DNA of 64,000 nt from Phreatobacter cathodiphilus. Lineage in GTDB: Bacteria > Pseudomonadota > Alphaproteobacteria > Rhizobiales > Phreatobacteraceae. Made by a program: the position numbers and the translations under genes. The notes beneath the pieces were generated by a model. The model had not been told where the DNA came from. It searched no databases and saw nothing but the letters and a program-made list of their open reading frames with translations. Below, in pieces: positions 17,321-23,783 of this stretch. Positions within the stretch are counted from its first letter, which is position 1. Each line of letters begins with the position of its first letter. The DNA lies in NCBI RefSeq assembly GCF_003008515.1, contig NZ_CP027668.1, positions 744,001 through 808,000 on the forward strand, in the 5' to 3' direction.

Positions 17321-18040
17321 TCAGAACCGGGTGGTGAGCGCCGTCAGCCAGGCTGGCGAGGCCTCCACCAGCGCCGCCTCGATGGCCTTGTCCCAACCGG
17401 TGAGCACCAGCACCGCGACCGCCACCACCACGAGGCCGAGAGCGGTCTTGGCGCCCTGACCCGCCGCCATCATGCGTTCGCGCAGCCCGAGGAGCCTCTC
17501 CCGCGACAGGGCGCCGAGGGCCGCCAGCGGCAGGCCGGCACCGATGCCGAAGGCGAGCATGGTGAGGCCCACCTGGCCGAGATTCTCGCCCCGCGCCGCC
17601 ATCAGCGAGGCGGCGCCGAGGGTCGGACCGACGCAGGGGCTCCACACCGCCCCGAGCAGCAGGCCGACGCCGAACTGGCCGGAGAGACCGCCCCGGTCGA
17701 AGCCGCCGAAACGCGCCTGCGTCCAGTCCGACAGCGGCCCCGCCGCCGTCGCGAGCCGGGCGCCGGCCGCCGGCACCAGCATGGCAAGGCCGAGAGCCAG
17801 CAGGATGATGCCGGCCACCATGCGGAAGACGCCGAGGTCGAGCCCCAGCGAGAAGCCGATCGTCGCGACGAAGAGCCCGATCACCGTGAAGGAGAGGGCG
17901 AGGCCGGCGGCGAGCGCGAGAGGCCCGCGCCGGTGCTCGGAGGCCGCGCCGCCGAGCACGATGGGCAGGATGGGGAGCACGCAGGGCGACAGGATCGAGA
18001 CGATCCCCGCCAGAAAGGCGAAGCCGATGGAGGCGAGCAT
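17321..18040 (-). CDS. ccdA: CcdA-type thiol-disulfide membrane transporter
   Basis: The 239-aa protein has six predicted membrane segments and the two redox Cys motifs SPCVLPILP (TM1) and SPCVGPTLG (TM4) of the CcdA/DsbD family. It passes electrons from cytoplasmic thioredoxin to periplasmic thiols, for example in cytochrome c maturation. The exported thioredoxin-like protein immediately upstream (gap 31 bp) is a likely partner, so the pair forms a small reductive system. AGGGA precedes the ATG. Confidence 0.9.
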   Translation of the reverse strand: MLASIGFAFLAGIVSILSPCVLPILPIVLGGAASEHRRGPLALAAGLALSFTVIGLFVATIGFSLGLDLGVFRMVAGIILLALGLAMLVPAAGARLATAAGPLSDWTQARFGGFDRGGLSGQFGVGLLLGAVWSPCVGPTLGAASLMAARGENLGQVGLTMLAFGIGAGLPLAALGALSRERLLGLRERMMAAGQGAKTALGLVVVAVAVLVLTGWDKAIEAALVEASPAWLTALTTRF

Positions 18041-18071
18041 GGGCGAGGTCCCTGCGGCTGGCTGCGGCGGC

Positions 18072-18464
18072 TCAGATGCTCTTCGCCACCAGCGCCGTGA
18101 TGGAGGCCGCGTTGGTGTCGCCGGCCGACCGGCCGACCTCCTGCCGCCCCTTGAAGACCACCAGCGTCGACTGGCTCTGCACGTTGAGGGCGCGCAGCAC
18201 GTCTTTCTGGCTGTCGAAGTCGACGCTGAGGAACACGAGGTCGCGGAAGCGCGGCTCGGCGGTCAGCTTCTGCAGGATCGGCTGCTGCGCCCGGCAGGTG
18301 GGGCACCAAGGCGCCGTCACCTCGACGAGGATCGGCTTGCCGGCGGCCTGGGCCGCGGCGAAGGCGGCCTGGGTGAAGCGCTGCCCGGCGGCGCTCGCGG
18401 GGAGCGAGGGCGCGGCGGCGGCGAGCGCAGCCGATGCGAGGATGAAGGTACGGCGACGGATCAT
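18072..18464 (-). CDS. exported thioredoxin-like protein
   Basis: The 130-aa precursor has a signal peptide (MIRRRTFILASAALAAAAPS...ASA) and a thioredoxin domain with the redox motif WCPTC (Cys54 and Cys57), preceded by VEVTAP and followed by a cis-Pro region at QSQSTLVVF (Thr-Leu rather than TxP). It is probably periplasmic and kept reduced by the CcdA protein encoded next. The ribosome site AAGGGGG is 5 nt upstream. rnpB lies upstream on the same strand. Confidence 0.88.
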   Translation of the reverse strand: MIRRRTFILASAALAAAAPSLPASAAGQRFTQAAFAAAQAAGKPILVEVTAPWCPTCRAQQPILQKLTAEPRFRDLVFLSVDFDSQKDVLRALNVQSQSTLVVFKGRQEVGRSAGDTNAASITALVAKSI

Positions 18465-18594
18465 GGTTTCCCCCTTGGACAGGACCGGGCGCGGCAGTCA
18501 TCGGCCGCAGCTCCGTTTCCACTACGGGACCTGCCGGTGCCCCGTTACGCGCTGACGGTTTCGTGATCGGCGGTGCCCGGCCGCCGGACATGGC

Positions 18595-18625
18595 GAGGCC
18601 CCGGTCGCTCTCGCGCCGGGGCCTC
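18595..18625 (-). terminator. hairpin downstream of rnpB
   Basis: A 10-bp perfect stem (18595-18604 with 18616-18625) lies just past the 3' end of rnpB. It lacks a T tract on the minus strand, so termination or 3' processing at this site is likely but not certain. Confidence 0.5.
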
Positions 18626-18632
18626 TCAACAT

Positions 18633-19016
18633 GTCAGTCGGCCTGTAAGCCGGGTTTTGTGGGGCGGGACTGCTCCCGCGTGACGACCATTCCTCTAGGC
18701 GGCCGATTGCTCGGACGCTCTGGCAACCTACCCGGACGACGGCGCGGATCCACGCCCGGGGTTTCCCCCTGTCGTCCCTATTCGGTTTTGCTCCCGGTGG
18801 GGTTTACCGTGCCGCTTCCGTTGCCGGTCGCGCGGTGGGCTCTTACCCCACCTTTTCACCCTTGCCGGAGCGAACCCCGGCGGTCTGTTTTCTGTGGCAC
18901 TGTCCCTGGGGTCGCCCCCGCCGGACGTTATCCGGCACCGTGTTTCCGTGGAGCCCGGACTTTCCTCCCCCGCGCCCTTTCGGGTGATGCGGCGGCGGTC
19001 GTCCGGCCGGCTGACG
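18633..19016 (-). ncRNA. rnpB: RNase P RNA (class A)
   Basis: Read on the minus strand, the region contains the conserved P RNA blocks: GAGGAAAGTCCGGGCTCC near the 5' part, ACAGTGCCACAGAAA and GGTGAAAAGGTGGGGTAAGAG in the middle, TAGAGGAATGG, and the 3' end AAACCCGGCTTACAGGCC. The termini GTCAGCCGGCC (5') and GGCCGACTGAC (3') form helix P1 with one mismatch, fixing the ends near 19016 and 18633. It is the catalytic RNA that matures tRNA 5' ends. The ends are estimated to a few bases. Confidence 0.96.
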
Positions 19017-19021
19017 GGCCC

Positions 19022-19050
19022 CAAGTGAAACAGGCGGGTCGGAGTGTCAA
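19022..19050 (-). promoter_or_regulatory. candidate rnpB promoter
   Basis: On the minus strand a perfect TTGACA (19045-19050) is followed 17 nt later by CACTTG (19022-19027), a poor -10. Initiation 6-7 nt later would fall at the predicted rnpB 5' end. The position fits better than the -10 sequence. Confidence 0.5.
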
Positions 19051-19056
19051 GCCGGC

Positions 19057-19299
19057 TCAGGCGTCCTTATTGGCGTCCACCGACTTGCGGCCGGCGGGGG
19101 CGCCGAGGCTGCTGTCCGGTGCCGAGGGCTGGACGGGATCGCTGGCCGGGAAGGTGTCCTCCAGCGCCTTGTTCAGTTCGGCCTCCTCGGCCTTTGTGGT
19201 GGAGCTCGCCGGCATCTTCGGGCCCTTGCCCGCAATCGCCTCTTCGAACTCCCGCGTGCCCTCTTTCTGCAACGCGTCGGCTTTCACGTCCGCTGGCAT
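19057..19299 (-). CDS. small conserved hydrophilic protein (FPASDP motif)
   Basis: The 80-aa, highly charged and probably disordered protein contains LNKALEDTFPASDPVQ, a motif I know from small hypothetical proteins of Hyphomicrobiales. No enzymatic domain. A strong ribosome site (GGAGGG 4 nt before ATG) supports it. An EcfG-like promoter lies at 19336-19360 upstream, so it may belong to the general stress response. Function unknown. Confidence 0.78.
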   Translation of the reverse strand: MPADVKADALQKEGTREFEEAIAGKGPKMPASSTTKAEEAELNKALEDTFPASDPVQPSAPDSSLGAPAGRKSVDANKDA

Positions 19300-19335
19300 G
19301 TTTCCCTCCTATGGCCATACCGCTTCGAAACACCC

Positions 19336-19360
19336 AACCCGCGAGGGCCGCCGGTGTTCC
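19336..19360 (-). promoter_or_regulatory. EcfG-like (general stress sigma) promoter
   Basis: On the minus strand GGAAC (19356-19360) is followed after 16 nt by GGTT (19336-19339). The alphaproteobacterial EcfG consensus is GGAAC-N16/17-CGTT, so one base differs. It is 36 nt ahead of the start codon of the 80-aa protein. Confidence 0.5.
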
Positions 19361-19427
19361 CTCGCCGCGGCTTGGTGCCGAGCGTCGCGCTCTGGTAAGG
19401 CTGGAGCCCGCCTGCAACGAGGTTCCC

Positions 19428-20774
19428 ATGCCGTCGCCGCTTCTCGCGCCGCTCTTCGGTTCGCCCGCCATGGAGGCCGTCTGGTCCGACGCCGCGACCG
19501 TCGCCGCCATGCTGGCGGTCGAGGAGGCTCTCGCCGCCGCCGAGGCCGAGGCGGGCGTCGTTCCCGCCGCCGCCTCTGCCGCCATCGCCGCCGTCGTGGC
19601 GCGGCGCGGCATCGACATCGAGGCGCTGGCCGACGCCGCCGGCATGGCCGGCAACACGGCCATCCCCCTGGTCAAGGCCTTGACGGCGGAAGTCCGCGCG
19701 GCCGACGCCGAAGCCGCCAAGTGGGTCCACTACGGCGCCACCAGCCAGGACGTGATGGATACCGGCCTGGTGCTGCAACTGCGCTCGGCCTTCAGGCTCA
19801 TCGAGGTCGATCTCGCGCGTGCCATGGCCGCCGCCGCCGCGCTGGCGCAGGCCCATCGCGACACGCCCATGGCCGGCCGCACCTGGCTTCAGCAGGCCCT
19901 GCCCATCACCTTCGGCCTCAAGATGGCCGGCACGCTCGACGCGCTGATGCGCCATCGCGACCGCCTCGCCGAAGCCCGCCCGCGTATCCTTGCCCTCCAG
20001 TTCGGCGGTGCCGCGGGCACGCTCGCCTCCCTGGGTGCAACGGGGCCGGAGGTCGCCCGTCTGCTCGCCGCGCGCCTCGACCTGTCGCTGCCCGAAACGC
20101 CCTGGCACGGCCAGCGCGACCGCATCCTCGAGGCCGCGAGCCTCATGGCCGGCCTTGTCGCTTCAGCCGCCAAGGTCGCCCGCGACGTCGCCCTGATGAT
20201 GCAGACCGAGGTCGGCGAGGTGCTGGAGCCGGCGGCGCCGGGCCGCGGCGGCTCTTCCACCATGCCGCACAAGCGCAACCCGGCGCTCTCCGCCACCATC
20301 CTGGGGGCAGCCGGCCTCGCGCCGCAGCTCCTGGCCACCATCGCGGCGGGTGGGGCCGGCGAGCACGAGCGCGCTGCCGGCGGCTGGCAGTCGGAATGGC
20401 TGGCGCTGCCCGAACTCGCCCGCCTCACCGGCGGGGTCATGGCACGCCTCGCCGAGTTGCTGGAGGGGCTGGAGGTGAAGCCCGAGCGCATGCGCGCCAA
20501 TCTCGGCGCCACCGGCGGGCTGCTCATGGCGGAAGCGGTGCAGATGGCGCTCGCCCCCGCCCTCGGCCGCCTCGCCGCCCACGACCGCATCGAGGCCGCC
20601 TGTCGCAAGGCGGTGGGCGAGGGCAGGGACCTCCTCGACGTGCTGGCCGAGGATGGTGAGATCACCGCCCATGCCCCGCGCGACCGCCTCGCCGAACTTC
20701 TCGACCCCGCCGGCTACCTCGGATCGGCCGGGTTCTTCGTCGACCGGGTGCTGGCGCGGTATCGAGCAGTGTGA
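19428..20774 (+). CDS. pcaB: PcaB-like 3-carboxy-cis,cis-muconate cycloisomerase (fumarase/ASL superfamily)
   Basis: The 448-aa protein belongs to the aspartase/fumarase superfamily. The signature loop reads SSTMPHKRNP, and the N-terminal MEAVWSDAATVAAMLAVEEALA and WVHYGATSQDVMDT (catalytic region) resemble PcaB more than adenylosuccinate lyase. PcaB lactonises beta-carboxymuconate in protocatechuate breakdown. No other pca genes are visible nearby, so the specific assignment is provisional. The start at 19428 has GAGG about 6 nt upstream. A palindromic repeat cluster begins 36 bp after the stop. Confidence 0.82.
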   Translation: MPSPLLAPLFGSPAMEAVWSDAATVAAMLAVEEALAAAEAEAGVVPAAASAAIAAVVARRGIDIEALADAAGMAGNTAIPLVKALTAEVRAADAEAAKWVHYGATSQDVMDTGLVLQLRSAFRLIEVDLARAMAAAAALAQAHRDTPMAGRTWLQQALPITFGLKMAGTLDALMRHRDRLAEARPRILALQFGGAAGTLASLGATGPEVARLLAARLDLSLPETPWHGQRDRILEAASLMAGLVASAAKVARDVALMMQTEVGEVLEPAAPGRGGSSTMPHKRNPALSATILGAAGLAPQLLATIAAGGAGEHERAAGGWQSEWLALPELARLTGGVMARLAELLEGLEVKPERMRANLGATGGLLMAEAVQMALAPALGRLAAHDRIEAACRKAVGEGRDLLDVLAEDGEITAHAPRDRLAELLDPAGYLGSAGFFVDRVLARYRAV

Positions 20775-20810
20775 CGCCATTGCACCGACGGCCCGCGCTC
20801 GAGCCCTTCG

Positions 20811-20853
20811 GCCCCTGGACCCCTTCCCCTCGCTGGGTTCGGCCGGGCGTGAC
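20811..20853 (+). repeat. single right arm of palindromic repeat family
   Basis: This arm (CCCCTGGACCCCTTCCCCTC... to GGCGTGAC) is nearly the reverse complement of the left arm at 20955-20997 and matches the right arms at 21440-21483 and in the 21543-21698 copy. It lies alone just after pcaB and could act in transcript termination or stability. Confidence 0.75.
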
Positions 20854-20907
20854 GTGCGGCGGGTGGCCAGCGGCAACCCGTGATCCTGGCAGCCGTCGCG
20901 TCAGGTC

Positions 20908-21303
20908 TTGAGGCCCGCGCAGGGACGCCCTAGCGTCGTTCTGCTGCGCCTTCCGTCACCCCCGGCCGAGCGCAGCGAGGGGAAGGGGGTCCAGGAGTTG
21001 CCGGGCGCCGGACCGTTCTACGTCTACATCCTCGCCAGTGGGCGCAACGGAACGCTCTATGTCGGCGTGACGAACGACATCGGTCGGCGTTCCTTTGAGC
21101 ACCGGTCCGGAGCCGGTGCGGTCTTCACCCGACGCTATCGCGTCCACCGGCTGGTGTGGATGGAACCTTACGACGGCATCGCCGCCGCCATCGCCCGTGA
21201 AAAACAGATCAAGGGGTGGAACCGTGCGTGGAAGCTTCGCCTTATCGAGCGCGACAACCCGCAATGGCGGGATCTTTATGGCGAGTTGGCCGGAGCACCC
21301 TGA
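20908..21303 (+). CDS. GIY-YIG nuclease family protein (YhbQ-like)
   Basis: The 131-aa reading frame contains a complete GIY-YIG domain: FYVYILASGRNGTLYVGVTNDIGRR (GIY and YIG equivalents VYI and YVG, then catalytic-type Arg), EHRSG, and the downstream Glu in IAREKQIKGWNR. Members are small single-domain nucleases of uncertain role. The first about 30 codons translate a left arm of the palindromic repeat (SPPAERSEGKGVQ), so the start is unclear. A TTG at 20908 is the only one far upstream, and a TTG at 20998 has AGGAG directly against it. The gene thus appears carried by the repeat. Confidence 0.82.
   Translation: MRPAQGRPSVVLLRLPSPPAERSEGKGVQELPGAGPFYVYILASGRNGTLYVGVTNDIGRRSFEHRSGAGAVFTRRYRVHRLVWMEPYDGIAAAIAREKQIKGWNRAWKLRLIERDNPQWRDLYGELAGAP
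20955..20997 (+). repeat. left arm of palindromic repeat fused to the GIY-YIG gene
   Basis: It starts GTCACCCCCGGCCGAGCG and runs to GGGGGTCCAGGAG, nearly identical to the left arms at 21329 and 21543. The identity continues for about 10 bases (TTGCCGGGCG) into the repeat's middle before the GIY-YIG coding sequence begins. Confidence 0.8.
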
Positions 21304-21328
21304 GCCCTGCCTCGCCCCCGCTATTCCC

Positions 21329-21483
21329 GTCACCCCCGGCGAGCCCGAAGGGCGAGGGAAGGGGGTCTAGGAGGTGCCGGGCGGTCCCTCAAGAGCTGGT
21401 GGCCTCCTTCGCGGGAAAGGACGAGGTGCGGCGTTTCCGGCCCCTGGACCCCCTTCCCCTCGCTGCGCTCGGCCGGGGGTGAC
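21329..21483 (+). repeat. 155-bp palindromic repeat, copy 1
   Basis: It begins GTCACCCCCGGC and ends GGCCGGGGGTGAC; the outer about 40 bp on each side are inverted repeats of one another. The middle (GCTGGTGGCCTCCTTCGCGGGA) is shared with copy 2, which lies 59 bp further on. As RNA it would fold into a long hairpin. It has no coding capacity of its own. Confidence 0.85.
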
Positions 21484-21542
21484 GGACGGTGGAGTGAGAC
21501 GCCGTGCCGGGGCGACATCGGTAAAACGTCGGGCCGCCTTCC

Positions 21543-21698
21543 GTCACCCCCGGCGAGCCCGAAGGGCGAGGGAAGGGGATCCAGGAGTTGCAGAGCGGTC
21601 CCTTGAAGCTGGTGGCCTCCTTCGCGGGACAGGAAGGAGGGGGCGGCGCTTCCGGCCCCTGGACCTCCTTACGCTCGCCGCGCTAGGCCGGGGGTGAC
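21543..21698 (+). repeat. 156-bp palindromic repeat, copy 2
   Basis: It has the same architecture as copy 1, with ends GTCACCCCCGGCGAGC and GGCCGGGGGTGAC and a similar middle, but the right arm has diverged (CTCCTTACGCTCGCCGCGCTA). It ends 24 bp before the stop of matB and may serve as its 3' transcript structure. Confidence 0.85.
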
Positions 21699-21722
21699 GG
21701 GCGGCGGCGGCAGGGCCGCAGT

Positions 21723-23240
21723 TCACCCCCCGTAGATGCCCTTGTAGGTCTCGCGCAGCACGTTCTTCTGCACCTTGCCCATCGTGTTGCGCGGCAGGTC
21801 CTCGACCACGATCACCCGCTTCGGCAGCTTGAACTTGGCGAGGCGCGTCTCCAGCGCCGAGAGGATGGCACCCTCGTCGAGCTTCGCACCGGGGGTGGGC
21901 ACCACCACTGCGGTGACGCCCTCGCCGAAATCGGGATGCGGCACGCCGATCACCGCGCTCTCGAAGACGCCGGCCATGCCGTCGATCTCGGTCTCGACTT
22001 CCTTCGGATAGACGTTGTACCCGCCGGAAATCACCAGGTCCTTGCCGCGGCCGACGATGTGGACATAGCCGTTCTCGTCGATCTTGCCGAGGTCGCCGGT
22101 GATGAAGAAACCGTCCTCGCGGAACTCGGCCGCCGTCTTCTCCGGCATCCGCCAGTAGCCCTTGAAGACGTTCGGGCCCTTCACCTCGATCATGCCGATC
22201 TCGCCCCTGGCGACGGGAGCGCCCGTCTCCGGGTCGGTGACGCGCAGCTCGACGCCCGGCAGCGGGAAACCGACCGTGCCGGCAATGCGCTCGCCCTCGT
22301 AGGGGTTCGAGGTGTTCATGTTGGTCTCGGTCATCCCGTAGCGCTCGAGGATCGCCTGGCCGGTCTTCTCCCGGAACGCCCGGTGCGTCTCGGCGAGCAG
22401 CGGCGCCGAGCCGGAGATGAACAGGCGCATGTGGCGCGTCGTGCCGGGCGTGAGGCGCGCGTCCTGCACGAGGCGGACGTAGAAGGTCGGCACGCCCATC
22501 ATCGTGGTGGCCCGCGGCATCAGCTCGAACACCTTGTCGGCGTCGAACTTCGGCAGGAACAGCATGGTCGCACCTGCCATCAGGATGGTGTTGGTGGCGA
22601 CGAAGAGCCCGTGGGTGTGGAAGATCGGCAGGGCGTGCAGCAGCACGTCGTCGCGCGTGAAATTCCAGTAGTCCTTCAGCGTCAGGGCGTTGGAGGCCAG
22701 GTTGTCATGGGTGAGCATGGCGCCCTTGGAGCGCCCCGTCGTGCCCGAGGTGTAGAGGATGGCGGCGAGGTCGTCCGCACCGCGCGCCACCGAGTCGAAG
22801 ACCGGCTGCTGGGCGTTGGCCTTCTGCCAGAGCGAGCCGTCCTTCGCCCGCCCGAGGGTTTCGACAGCAGGCACACCGGTGCGCGCTGCAACTTCTGCAA
22901 CGCCGTCGCGCCGGGCGGGATCGCAGACGACCATGGCCGGCTCGGCATCGGAGAGAAAATATTCGATCTCGGCGAGCGTGTAGCCGGTGTTGAGCGGCAG
23001 GAAGACGGCGCCGGCGCGCACGCAGGCGAGATAGAGGAAGATCGCGCCGGGCGACTTCTCCACCTGGACCGCCACCCGGTCGCCCGGCTTCACGCCCGAG
23101 GCCACCAGGGCGTTGGCGAAGCGGCCGGTCGCCGCGAACAGGTCGTCATAGGTGAAGCGTGTACCGTCCTCGGTCTCGATGAAGGTTTTGGTGGCATCGG
23201 TGCCGTAGAGGCGAACGAGATCGAAGAGATGGTTGGCCAT
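21723..23240 (-). CDS. matB: malonyl-CoA synthetase
   Basis: The 505-aa AMP-forming acyl-CoA synthetase has LYTSGTTGRSKGAMLTH (P-loop), ERYGMTETNMNTSNPY (adenylate motif, characteristic of malonyl-CoA synthetases), FFITGDLG, GRGKDLVISGGYNVYPKEVE and the catalytic Lys in PRNTMGKVQKN. It makes malonyl-CoA from malonate, CoA and ATP, supporting malonate use or nodule/soil malonate metabolism in related bacteria. No matA or matC is adjacent. The ribosome site before the ATG is weak. The 3' end abuts the palindromic repeat cluster. Confidence 0.9.
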   Translation of the reverse strand: MANHLFDLVRLYGTDATKTFIETEDGTRFTYDDLFAATGRFANALVASGVKPGDRVAVQVEKSPGAIFLYLACVRAGAVFLPLNTGYTLAEIEYFLSDAEPAMVVCDPARRDGVAEVAARTGVPAVETLGRAKDGSLWQKANAQQPVFDSVARGADDLAAILYTSGTTGRSKGAMLTHDNLASNALTLKDYWNFTRDDVLLHALPIFHTHGLFVATNTILMAGATMLFLPKFDADKVFELMPRATTMMGVPTFYVRLVQDARLTPGTTRHMRLFISGSAPLLAETHRAFREKTGQAILERYGMTETNMNTSNPYEGERIAGTVGFPLPGVELRVTDPETGAPVARGEIGMIEVKGPNVFKGYWRMPEKTAAEFREDGFFITGDLGKIDENGYVHIVGRGKDLVISGGYNVYPKEVETEIDGMAGVFESAVIGVPHPDFGEGVTAVVVPTPGAKLDEGAILSALETRLAKFKLPKRVIVVEDLPRNTMGKVQKNVLRETYKGIYGG

Positions 23241-23344
23241 GGCTCAGCGGGATGTGCTCGGCGGGGCGCCGTGAGGAACGCGGGAGCGCGGACCATGCCG
23301 CATCCGGCCGGTCAGGTCGAGAGGGAGGGGCCCTCGGCCGTCGT

Positions 23345-23701
23345 TCAGCGTTCCCGACGGCAGGTTTCGTCCAGGGAGATGGTGCGGCCCCGAAACGCGA
23401 CGCGGTTCGAGTCGATCAGTCGGCCGAGCTCGCGAGCGTAGGAGGGATTGGCGAGACAGGCGGGCGTGGTCCCGACGAGCCGCCGCTGGCCATCGACGTT
23501 CGGCCGGTATTCGCCGACGCGCGTGCCGTTGCTGAAGCCGACGATCACCATGCATCCCGGCGTCGAACGGGAGGGCATCGCGCGGAACTCGCATGCGCCC
23601 GTCGCCATCCGGTCGCGTGCCCGCTGGGCGCTCGCGCCCGAGGGGACGAGAACGGCAGCAACCGCCAGGGCGGCGACCAGAAGTGGCGGGCCTATGTGCA
23701 T
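23345..23701 (-). CDS. small exported cysteine-containing protein, paralogue of 15257-15553
   Basis: The 118-aa precursor has a signal peptide (MHIGPPLLVAALAVAAVLVPSGASAQ). The mature part has four cysteines and the segment GCMVIVGFSNGTRVGEYRPN then GQRRLVGTTPAC. This parallels the NGNSSVF...GQRRIFGLSPGERYC segment of the protein at 15257-15553. The start at 23701 has AGGG 8 nt upstream. An earlier in-frame ATG at 23743 would add a proline-rich leader ahead of the signal. No known family. Confidence 0.72.
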   Translation of the reverse strand: MHIGPPLLVAALAVAAVLVPSGASAQRARDRMATGACEFRAMPSRSTPGCMVIVGFSNGTRVGEYRPNVDGQRRLVGTTPACLANPSYARELGRLIDSNRVAFRGRTISLDETCRRER

Positions 23702-23783
23702 TGCGTGATCCCTCGGTCTCCCCGGCCCGGCAGATGGAACCATCTCCGAAGGCGACGCTCAAGCCTGTCGCCGAACCCCCGCG

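Noticed and set aside
19428-20774. Adenylosuccinate lyase (purB) assignment
   Set aside because: The signature and N-terminal region resemble PcaB more closely, and the purB context is absent. It remains superfamily-level if no pca genes are found nearby.
21329-21698. Tandem repeats that could suggest a CRISPR array
   Set aside because: Only two full 155-bp copies with inverted arms and no unique-spacer pattern. No cas gene is in the window.
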